From Neorhizobium sp. UBA7851 (GTDB lineage: Bacteria; Pseudomonadota; Alphaproteobacteria; Rhizobiales; Rhizobiaceae): a DNA stretch of 8,815 nucleotides. The translations under genes and the position numbers were made by a program. The notes beneath the pieces were generated by a model. The model was not told the origin of the DNA. It was given only the letters and a program-made list of their open reading frames with translations, and searched no databases. The stretch covers positions 1 to 8,815 of the forward strand of contig DLSX01000198.1 of the NCBI GenBank assembly GCA_002500765.1, in the 5' to 3' direction. How positions within the stretch are numbered: position 1 is the stretch's first letter; each line of letters opens with the position of its first letter. Of the stretch, positions 1 to 4,719 are shown piece by piece.

Positions 1-216
1 AGTCTGGGGGCGCGGAGCCGCTGCAGGGCGTTTTGCAGCACGGTTCGTCGCGATCGTACCGCCGGCCTTTGCGCGGCCCGGCAGATTGAGGCGGTGGACC
101 TTGCCGATCACGGCATTGCGGCTTACGCCTCCAAGTTGTGCGGCGATCTGGCTGGCGCTCAAGCCTTCCGACCACAACCTCTTCAGTTTTTCAACGCGCT
201 CGTCCGTCCAGTTCAT
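1..216 (-). CDS. gcrA: GcrA-family cell cycle regulator, N-terminal 72 residues (cut by window edge)
   Basis: Read on the minus strand from an ATG at 216-214, the frame stays open for 72 codons to the window edge. It begins MNWTDERVEKLKRLWSEGLS and continues with SASQIAAQLGGVSRNAVIGK and VHRLNLPGRAK. This is the highly conserved helix-turn-helix N-terminus of GcrA: residues about 1-45 bind DNA, followed by the start of a basic, Ala/Pro-rich linker. GcrA is a sigma-70-interacting transcription factor of alphaproteobacteria that favours promoters carrying CcrM-methylated GANTC sites. A GGAG ribosome binding site lies at 227-224, seven bases before the ATG, which supports this start. The C-terminal sigma-binding part lies outside the window. 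The gene diverges from argD across a 405-base gap rich in GANTC sites. Identification rests on recognising the conserved N-terminus and is firm. Confidence 0.93.
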   Translation of the reverse strand, partial: MNWTDERVEKLKRLWSEGLSASQIAAQLGGVSRNAVIGKVHRLNLPGRAKAGGTIATNRAAKRPAAAPRPQT

Positions 217-337
217 GCCCGTTCTCCGCCTTTGAACGTTGGTGGCATGCAGAATCCCTCACCGCTGTCGCGCGATACATCTCGCAACAGGCACAATATC
301 TATGCTTTTGGTGACTAGTTCCGCCGCATGCAGTCTA

Positions 338-354
338 GTAATTGATCTTTAACC
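338..354 (+). promoter_or_regulatory. CtrA-like binding box
   Basis: GTAA (338-341), seven bases, then TTAACC (349-354) differs at one base from the CtrA consensus TTAA-N7-TTAAC. It overlaps the -10 of the candidate gcrA promoter, where a bound CtrA would block RNA polymerase. In Caulobacter CtrA represses gcrA; whether it does so in rhizobia is not settled by this sequence. One near-match could be chance. Confidence 0.4.
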
Positions 355-379
355 TAGAGGTCCGCAGACTCCGTGACAA
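351..379 (-). promoter_or_regulatory. Candidate gcrA promoter
   Basis: On the minus strand a -35-like TTGTCA (379-374) is followed after 17 bases by TAGGTT (356-351). The -35 matches TTGACA at five of six positions, but the -10 is weak. One GANTC (371-367) lies in the spacer and another (384-380) just upstream of the -35. The -10 overlaps a CtrA-like box. It would give a 5' untranslated region of about 130 bases before gcrA. The layout resembles GcrA/CcrM-controlled promoters, but the assignment is from pattern only. Confidence 0.35.
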
Positions 380-518
380 GAGTCCGTGGAATCGCCGCGA
401 ATCGATTTCCCGGTTTTCCCCAACTTGCTTCCCGGGAGAGTCATATTTGCCACAGCTGTCGGCAGGGTTGCGGTGGCGCAGGAAAATGTCGTGAACCCCC
501 GGATTTCCGCGAGTTTTG

Positions 519-547
519 TTGACATCACAGGTCCGAGTGGCGATAGT
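519..547 (+). promoter_or_regulatory. Candidate sigma-70 promoter of argD
   Basis: A perfect -35 TTGACA (519-524) is followed after 17 bases by GATAGT (542-547), which matches TATAAT at four of six positions. Transcription would start near 554, about 68 bases before the argD ATG, with no other plus-strand gene between. It is the best promoter match in the 217-621 interval. Confidence 0.6.
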
Positions 548-553
548 GCGGCC

Positions 554-602
554 GCCGCCCCGAGGGCGGCATTTTGATTTTCTGGAATATCCGCATTCGG
601 AT
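554..602 (+). promoter_or_regulatory. argD leader with two hairpins, the first terminator-like
   Basis: GCCGCCC (554-560) pairs perfectly with GGGCGGC (564-570) around a CGA loop and is followed by ATTTTGATTTT (571-581), which has the form of a Rho-independent terminator. A second perfect hairpin, ATCCG-CATT-CGGAT, covers 589-602 and ends six bases before the AGGAG ribosome binding site (608-612). If transcription starts near 554, the first hairpin sits at the very 5' end of the mRNA and may protect it or cap a short abortive transcript. It could instead end a small RNA started further upstream. No leader peptide rich in Arg codons is visible. Confidence 0.5.
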
Positions 603-621
603 GCCTTAGGAGTGAGCCGCC

Positions 622-1818
622 ATGGCTGAATCTGCGCTTTTCGACACCTTCGCCCGGGCCCCCTTGCGCTTCGAGCGCGGCGAGGGCGTTTGGCTTGTGA
701 CGGAAAGCGGCGAGCGATATCTCGACTTTGGCGCGGGCGTCGCGGTCACCTCCTGCGGTCACGCAAACCCGCATCTGGTTGAAGCATTGAAGTCGCAGGC
801 CGAAAAGGTCTGGCATCTGTCGAACCTCTACGAGATCCCGGAGCAGGAGCGTCTCGCACGTCGTCTGGTCGACGCAACTTTCGCGGACAAGGCCTTCTTC
901 ACCAATTCGGGTGCGGAAGCTCTCGAATGCGCCATCAAGACGGCCCGTCGTTACCATTATTCCAAGGGCCATCCGGAAAAATTCCATATCATCACCTTCG
1001 AAGGCGCCTTCCACGGCCGCACGATCGCCACGATCGCCGCCGGCGGCCAGGAAAAGTACATGGAAGGCTTCGGTCCGAAGGCTGAAGGTTTCGATCAGGT
1101 GCCGTTTGGTGATCTCGATGCGCTCAATGCCGCTATCAACGAAAACACCGGCGCCCTGCTGATCGAGCCGATCCAGGGCGAGGGCGGTGTACGTCCCGTG
1201 CCAAAGGAATTCATGCGTGAGCTTCGCCGCATCTGTGATGAAAAGGGTCTTCTCCTGATCCTCGACGAGGTCCAGACCGGCGTTGGCCGTACCGGCAAGC
1301 TGTTTGCCCATGAATGGGCAGGCATCACGCCTGACATCATGGCGATCGCCAAGGGCATCGGTGGCGGCTTCCCGTTCGGCGCCTGCCTTGCAACGGCGGA
1401 AGCTGCGTCCGGCATGAAGCCTGGCATTCACGGAACGACCTATGGCGGCAATCCGCTGGCCATGGCTTGCGGCAATGCCGTGCTCGATATCGTGCTTGCC
1501 GACGGCTTCCTCGAAAACGTTCGCGATGTCGCGCTCGTCTTCCGCCAGGGCCTTGCAGCGCTTAAGGATCGTTTCCCGACGGTGATCGAGGACATCCGCG
1601 GCGAAGGTCTGCTTCTCGGCATCAAGGCCAAGGTCCCGGCCGGCGACCTGCTCGCCGCCATGCGTGAAGAAAACATGCTGGCGGTCATGGCGGGCGACAA
1701 CGTCGTCCGTATTCTGCCGCCGCTCGTTGTCACCGCCGATGAAGCACGAGAAGGCCTGCGTCGCATTGAGCGCGCTGCCGAGGTGCTGTCGGCTAAGCTT
1801 CTGCAGAAATCCGCTTAA
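622..1818 (+). CDS. argD: Acetylornithine aminotransferase (class III PLP-dependent)
   Basis: This 398-residue enzyme of arginine biosynthesis converts N-acetylglutamate 5-semialdehyde and glutamate to N2-acetylornithine and 2-oxoglutarate in the cytoplasm. Many bacterial ArgD proteins also act as succinyldiaminopimelate aminotransferase in lysine synthesis. Visible class III aminotransferase motifs are NSGAEA at 95-100 and HGRT at 131-134 (PLP phosphate and ring contacts), LDEVQTGVGRTG at 214-225 with Asp215 for the pyridine nitrogen, AKGIGGGFP at 243-251 with Lys244 as the Schiff-base lysine, and GTTYGGNPLA at 271-280. Length is normal for the family. The ATG has AGGAG (608-612) nine bases upstream. 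It lies 152 bases ahead of argF on the same strand, the usual rhizobial argD-argF pair. Related paralogues such as succinylornithine or 4-aminobutyrate aminotransferases are less likely given the argF neighbour. Confidence 0.95.
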   Translation: MAESALFDTFARAPLRFERGEGVWLVTESGERYLDFGAGVAVTSCGHANPHLVEALKSQAEKVWHLSNLYEIPEQERLARRLVDATFADKAFFTNSGAEALECAIKTARRYHYSKGHPEKFHIITFEGAFHGRTIATIAAGGQEKYMEGFGPKAEGFDQVPFGDLDALNAAINENTGALLIEPIQGEGGVRPVPKEFMRELRRICDEKGLLLILDEVQTGVGRTGKLFAHEWAGITPDIMAIAKGIGGGFPFGACLATAEAASGMKPGIHGTTYGGNPLAMACGNAVLDIVLADGFLENVRDVALVFRQGLAALKDRFPTVIEDIRGEGLLLGIKAKVPAGDLLAAMREENMLAVMAGDNVVRILPPLVVTADEAREGLRRIERAAEVLSAKLLQKSA

Positions 1819-1841
1819 GGATACATAGAGAGGGCACCTTT

Positions 1842-1885
1842 CCGGTTCCCTCCTTTCGAGCAATTCCAGCAAAAGTGGGAACCGG
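1842..1885 (+). repeat. 9-base inverted repeat joining the argD 3' flank to the RIME-like element
   Basis: CCGGTTCCC (1842-1850) is perfectly complementary to GGGAACCGG (1877-1885), with 26 bases between. The right arm lies inside the loop of the first RIME-like palindrome, so the two structures exclude each other. GAGGG (1830-1834) can also pair with CCCTC (1848-1852). No U-tract follows, so it is not a clear intrinsic terminator for argD. Confidence 0.4.
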
Positions 1886-1954
1886 TTTTGCGTCCGGAAT
1901 TGCGGCAAACAAAAAATTAAAGCCTTTTCGCGTTTCAGATGAACGCGGAAGGGC
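1860..1954. repeat. RIME-like rhizobial intergenic palindromic element
   Basis: Two adjacent palindromes fill most of the argD-argF gap. The first pairs GCAATTCC (1860-1867) with GGAATTGC (1896-1903) and, inside it, GCAAAA (1869-1874) with TTTTGC (1886-1891). The second is a 13-pair stem with two G-U pairs, 1922-1934 with 1942-1954, centred on CGCGTT/AACGCG. I recognise this arrangement and wording as the Rhizobium-specific intergenic mosaic element (RIME), about 108 bases with two large palindromes, dispersed in Rhizobium, Sinorhizobium and Agrobacterium genomes. The second hairpin ends 16 bases before the argF ATG. The palindromes are seen directly; the family name comes from memory of the repeat class. 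Confidence 0.7.
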
Positions 1955-1970
1955 GATAGGGAACAAGGTA

Positions 1971-2888
1971 ATGGCATCTCCCAAGCATTTTCTCGATCTT
2001 TCCGCCGTGTCGGCGGGCGACCTGCGCACCATCCTCGATGATGCCAAGGTGCGAAAGCAGGCAACCAAGGCCGGCACGGCTGATAAGCCGCTGGCCGGCA
2101 AGATGCTGGCGATGATCTTCGAGAAGCCCTCTACCCGCACCCGCGTCTCCTTTGATGTCGGCATGCGCCAGCTTGGTGGCGAGACGCTGTTCCTGTCGGG
2201 AACCGAAATGCAGCTCGGCCGCGCCGAGACGATCGGTGATACGGCCAAGGTTCTTTCCCGTTATGTCGACGCGATCATGATCCGCACCACCGATCACAAG
2301 CGTCTTCTGGAACTGGCTGAACATGCCACCGTGCCGGTCATCAACGCGCTGACCGATGACACGCATCCCTGCCAGATCATGGCCGACCTGATGACCTTCG
2401 AGGAACATCGCGGTCCCGTTGCCGGCAAGACGATCGCCTGGACGGGCGACGGCAACAACGTTCTGCATTCGCTGGTCGAAGGTTCCGCCCGGTTCGGCTA
2501 CCGGATGAACATGGCCGTTCCGATGGGCTCGGAGCCGCATGACAAGTTCCTCAACTGGGCGCGCAACAACGGCGGCGACATCATGCTCACCCACGATGTC
2601 GAGCGAGCGGTCGCTGGCGCCGATGTCGTTGTCACCGATACCTGGGTGTCGATGAACCAGGAACACAAGGCGCGCGGCCACAACATCTTCCAGCCCTATC
2701 AGGTCAATGAAGCGCTGATGAAGCAGGCCAAGCCCGATGCGCTGTTCATGCATTGCCTGCCCGCCCATCGCGGTGAGGAAGTGACGGATGCCGTGATCGA
2801 CGGCCCGCAGTCTGTCGTGTTTGATGAGGCTGAAAACCGCCTTCACGCCCAGAAGTCCGTCCTCGCCTGGTGCTTCGGCGCGATCTGA
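1971..2888 (+). CDS. argF: Ornithine carbamoyltransferase, anabolic type
   Basis: This 305-residue cytoplasmic enzyme transfers the carbamoyl group from carbamoyl phosphate to ornithine, giving citrulline in arginine synthesis. The carbamoyl-phosphate domain shows FEKPSTRTRVSF at 50-61 with the STRT loop at 54-57, and HPCQ at 132-135. The ornithine domain shows DTWVSM at 223-228 and HCLPA at 261-265 with the catalytic Cys262. The frame is open upstream to 1875, but those codons cross the RIME-like repeat. The ATG at 1971, giving MASPKHFLDL, matches the normal N-terminus and length. Its ribosome binding site is unusual: AAGG (1965-1968) is only two bases from the ATG, while AGGG (1958-1961) at nine bases is better placed. 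It follows argD and probably shares its transcript. Catabolic ArcB is less likely because no arcA or arcC gene is nearby. Confidence 0.95.
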   Translation: MASPKHFLDLSAVSAGDLRTILDDAKVRKQATKAGTADKPLAGKMLAMIFEKPSTRTRVSFDVGMRQLGGETLFLSGTEMQLGRAETIGDTAKVLSRYVDAIMIRTTDHKRLLELAEHATVPVINALTDDTHPCQIMADLMTFEEHRGPVAGKTIAWTGDGNNVLHSLVEGSARFGYRMNMAVPMGSEPHDKFLNWARNNGGDIMLTHDVERAVAGADVVVTDTWVSMNQEHKARGHNIFQPYQVNEALMKQAKPDALFMHCLPAHRGEEVTDAVIDGPQSVVFDEAENRLHAQKSVLAWCFGAI

Positions 2889-2904
2889 GGTCGCGCAAGC
2901 CCCC

Positions 2905-2934
2905 GTCTTGAATGGGCATGTCTTGAATTGGCAT
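2905..2934 (+). repeat. 15-base tandem duplication containing CTTGAA
   Basis: Bases 2905-2919 read GTCTTGAATGGGCAT and 2920-2934 read GTCTTGAATTGGCAT, an immediate head-to-tail duplication with one mismatch. Each copy carries CTTGAA, the -35 hexamer of heat-shock sigma factors. It lies in the argF-hslO gap. Confidence 0.9.
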
Positions 2935-2950
2935 GAAGCCGGCACCATCT
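2922..2950 (+). promoter_or_regulatory. Candidate heat-shock (RpoH/sigma-32) promoter of hslO
   Basis: CTTGAA (2922-2927) is followed after 15 bases by CACCATCT (2943-2950), matching the sigma-32 -10 consensus CCCCATNT at all but one position. The spacing fits the known range. Transcription would start near 2957, giving an untranslated leader of about 137 bases before hslO. Hsp33 is a classical heat-shock gene, which supports the call. The -35 sequence is duplicated 15 bases upstream, but that copy has no good -10. Confidence 0.55.
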
Positions 2951-3093
2951 GTCGGCTTTCCAACGCGCTGTGCCTGTGCCGGCGCTTCAACAGACATCCC
3001 CGTCACTTTCCAGCGGCCCAGCGGTTCCGCTTGGCTGCCTGTTTGTGTAAAGGTCGGGGATAAGACCCGAGACGATCGGTGTGAAGGAGTAAG

Positions 3094-4083
3094 ATGATGG
3101 CGGAAGCAACCGTGGAACTGAAGGATCTCCACTTTGCCGGCGATGACCGGGTCGTGCCCTTCCAGGTCGAAGGCCTGGATGTGCGTGGCCGTGCGGTCCA
3201 GCTCGGGCCGCTTCTCAACACCATTCTCGGCCGCCATGACTATCCGGCGCCGGTTGCCCGGCTGCTCGCCGAAGCGATCGTGCTGACGGCGCTGCTCGGC
3301 ACCTCGCTGAAGTTCGACGGCAAGTTCACGCTCCAGACCAAGGGTGACGGTCCGGTCGATCTTCTGGTTGCCGACTTCTCCACGCCGGACGCCCTTCGCG
3401 CCTATGCCCGTTACGACGAGGATGCGCTCGCTGCTGCCATGAAGGATGACAAGACATCGCCGCCGGAGCTTCTCGGTCAGGGCGTGCTTGCCTTCACCAT
3501 CGATCAGGGCAAGGGCATGCAGCCCTATCAGGGCATCGTGCCCATGGACGGATCGTCGCTGGAAGAGATTGCCGGTGTCTATTTCCGCCAGTCGGAACAG
3601 ATCCCGACGCGTGTCCGCCTCGGTGTGGCCGAGCTTTTCGATCGCGGCGATGACGGCAAGCCGCGTCATAACTGGCGGGCCGGTGGTCTGGTCGCCCAGT
3701 TCCTGCCGCAGGCGCCGGAGCGCATGCGCCACCCGGATCTTCACGGTGGAGATGGCGACGAACGCGAGGCCACGCTAACCGATGACGCCTGGGATGAGGC
3801 CCGTTCGCTTGTCGAGACGATCGATACTGACGAACTGACCGATCCGCAGGTCGCGATCGAACGGCTTCTCTACCGGCTGTTCCATGAGCGTGGCGTGCGG
3901 GTCTACGAGCCGCAGACGGTCTTCGACCGCTGCAGCTGCTCGCGCGACAAGATCAAGGGCGTGCTGACCGGCTTTACGGCGGAAGAAATCGAGGCAAGCC
4001 AAGAAGACGGTCAGATCGCCGTCACCTGCGAATTCTGCTCGACGACCTATCGTTACGAACTCGCCGAGTTCGCGCCGGCCTGA
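3094..4083 (+). CDS. hslO: Hsp33 redox-regulated molecular chaperone
   Basis: This 329-residue cytoplasmic chaperone is active as a holdase under oxidative plus heat stress. In its reduced form a C-terminal zinc centre keeps it inactive; oxidation of the zinc cysteines and unfolding of the linker expose the substrate-binding surface. The four zinc ligands are visible as CSC (Cys280, Cys282) and CEFC (Cys312, Cys315), in the family pattern CxC-x29-CxxC. The N-terminal domain covers about residues 10-220, including the segment around GQGVLAFTIDQGKGMQPYQG at 128-147. Two ATG codons stand in tandem at 3094 and 3097. AAGGAG (3084-3089) is four bases from the first and seven from the second, so the second (MAEATVELK) may be the true start. 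It has a candidate heat-shock promoter in the argF-hslO gap and converges on apaG. Confidence 0.94.
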   Translation: MMAEATVELKDLHFAGDDRVVPFQVEGLDVRGRAVQLGPLLNTILGRHDYPAPVARLLAEAIVLTALLGTSLKFDGKFTLQTKGDGPVDLLVADFSTPDALRAYARYDEDALAAAMKDDKTSPPELLGQGVLAFTIDQGKGMQPYQGIVPMDGSSLEEIAGVYFRQSEQIPTRVRLGVAELFDRGDDGKPRHNWRAGGLVAQFLPQAPERMRHPDLHGGDGDEREATLTDDAWDEARSLVETIDTDELTDPQVAIERLLYRLFHERGVRVYEPQTVFDRCSCSRDKIKGVLTGFTAEEIEASQEDGQIAVTCEFCSTTYRYELAEFAPA

Positions 4084-4091
4084 ACGAGACG

Positions 4092-4120
4092 GCTGAAAAA
4101 GGCCCGGGCCTTAGTTCAGC
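4092..4120. terminator. Probable bidirectional terminator between hslO and apaG
   Basis: The two convergent genes are only 27 bases apart. AAGGCCCGGGCCTT (4099-4112) is a perfect 14-base palindrome, flanked by GCTGAA (4092-4097) and TTCAGC (4115-4120), which also pair. On the minus strand the palindrome runs into TTTTT (4100-4096), so it best terminates apaG; the apaG stop codon lies inside it. A tract for plus-strand termination is poorer. Confidence 0.5.
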
Positions 4121-4503
4121 ACCCGGTTCAGCCCGGGGGAATCCAGTGAGAAGGCGGGGATGTCGACCTTGAACACCTCGCCTTCGTCCGTCTGCATGTC
4201 GTAGTGGCCGAACATCATGCCGGAAGGCGTATCGAGCGGGCAGCCCGAGGAATATTCGTAACTGTCGCCCGGTTGCAGGCGCGGCTGCTCCCCGACCACG
4301 CCGAGCCCATCCACTTCATCGACCAGGCCATTCTGGTCGGTGATATGCCAATAGCGGTGAACGAGCTTTACCGTGTGGATCGAGTGGTTCTCGATGACGA
4401 TGCGATAGCCCCAGACATAGCGGCTGTCTTCCGGACTGGATTGCTCCTCCAGATAGAACGGCTCGACGGCAACTTCTATATCTCTTGTCCGGGCGCGGTA
4501 CAT
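4111..4503 (-). CDS. apaG: ApaG-family protein (Co2+/Mg2+ efflux-associated, DUF525)
   Basis: This 130-residue protein has the single fibronectin-III-like ApaG domain across nearly its full length. The family signature is clear: RYVWGYRIVIENHS at 28-41, and GLGVVGEQPRLQPG at 66-79 containing a GxGxxG motif (Gly66, Gly68, Gly71), followed by YEYSSGCPLDTPSGMMFGHY at 82-101. ApaG is linked genetically to cobalt and magnesium efflux (CorD) in enterobacteria, but its molecular activity is not established. A TTG six bases further upstream is in frame, but GAGG lies nine bases before the ATG at 4503-4501 and only three before the TTG, so the ATG is preferred. In enterobacteria apaG sits beside apaH and ksgA; here it lies between hslO and metZ, with its own promoter. 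Confidence 0.93.
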   Translation of the reverse strand: MYRARTRDIEVAVEPFYLEEQSSPEDSRYVWGYRIVIENHSIHTVKLVHRYWHITDQNGLVDEVDGLGVVGEQPRLQPGDSYEYSSGCPLDTPSGMMFGHYDMQTDEGEVFKVDIPAFSLDSPGLNRVLN

Positions 4504-4520
4504 GGACAATTACCTCAAAA

Positions 4521-4564
4521 CTACAGCGCCGGACGTTGTCTCAAGCACTCGAACCACGCTGTAG
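4521..4564 (-). repeat. 8-base inverted repeat in the apaG leader
   Basis: CTACAGCG (4521-4528) and CGCTGTAG (4557-4564) are perfect complements separated by 28 bases. Both lie in the untranslated leader of apaG if transcription starts near 4579. The left arm ends 17 bases upstream of the start codon, near the GAGG site, so the structure could affect translation. No riboswitch family is recognised. Confidence 0.4.
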
Positions 4565-4585
4565 AACCTAAAATTACATGTCCGG

Positions 4586-4613
4586 ATATTGTACAAGCGG
4601 CCACGAACGTCAA
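4586..4613 (-). promoter_or_regulatory. Candidate apaG promoter
   Basis: On the minus strand TTGACG (4613-4608) is followed after 16 bases by CAATAT (4591-4586), a good match to the alphaproteobacterial pattern TTGACg / CTATAT. Transcription would start near 4579, 76 bases before the ATG. A palindrome TTGTACAA (4589-4596) overlaps the -10. The -35 directly follows the U-tract of the metZ terminator. Confidence 0.5.
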
Positions 4614-4644
4614 GAAAACTCACGGTTTACGCCAGAAACCGTGA
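4611..4644 (-). terminator. Rho-independent terminator downstream of metZ
   Basis: On the minus strand a perfect 9-pair stem, 4644-4636 with 4628-4620 (TCACGGTTT/AAACCGTGA) around a 7-base loop, is followed by GTTTTCTTG (4619-4611). It lies 76 bases past the metZ stop and would separate metZ from apaG transcription. Confidence 0.65.
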
Positions 4645-4669
4645 TCTGTTCTTAGGATTAGGGATAACT

Positions 4670-4704
4670 GATATGGTGAATCCGGCTTTCGGGTTCACCA
4701 TATC
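4670..4704. repeat. 15-pair stem-loop just downstream of metZ
   Basis: Bases 4670-4684 pair with 4690-4704 around a 5-base loop, with one G-U pair and no mismatch. The stem ends 16 bases from the metZ stop codon. No T-run follows on either strand, so it looks like a 3'-end stabilising or processing hairpin rather than a full intrinsic terminator. A GANTC site (4678-4682) lies in its left arm. Confidence 0.6.
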
Positions 4705-4719
4705 GGCAGGCTGAAGGCG

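Larger units (their letters stand above)
252..442. promoter_or_regulatory. Cluster of GANTC (CcrM methylation) sites upstream of gcrA and argD
   Basis: GANTC occurs at 252-256, 367-371, 380-384, 389-393, 399-403 and 438-442, with a seventh at 628-632 inside the first codons of argD. Five of these fall within 76 bases, where chance would give about 0.3 at one per 256 bases. By eye I find only about five more in the rest of the window (4139, 4678, 5868, 6207 and 7325). GANTC is the target of the cell-cycle methyltransferase CcrM, and GcrA acts at methylated GANTC promoters. The sites lie in the divergent region between gcrA and argD. Site positions are seen directly; a role in controlling gcrA is inferred. 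Confidence 0.75.

Noticed and set aside
386..577. 63-codon plus-strand frame starting at GTG between gcrA and argD
   Set aside because: No ribosome binding site, no recognisable protein, and it overlaps the GANTC cluster, the argD promoter and the leader hairpin.
1875..1970. 32-codon N-terminal extension of argF
   Set aside because: The extra codons come from the palindromic repeat; ArgF length and N-terminus fit the ATG at 1971.
349..2064. 571-codon minus-strand open frame opposite argD
   Set aside because: It is antisense to argD with its clear PLP motifs and crosses the RIME-like repeat; the composition is that of a shadow of high-GC coding DNA.
2935..2959. GAAGCCG/CGGCTTT hairpin as an argF terminator
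   Set aside because: Only six or seven pairs with an 11-base loop and a weak tail (TTTCC); its loop coincides with the -10 of the candidate heat-shock promoter, which explains the bases better.
1935..2990. 351-codon minus-strand frame opposite argF
   Set aside because: Shadow of argF; it runs through the RIME-like hairpin and the heat-shock promoter and matches no family I recognise.
4204..4644. 146-codon plus-strand frame across the apaG start region
   Set aside because: Antisense to apaG and runs through the apaG promoter and metZ terminator.
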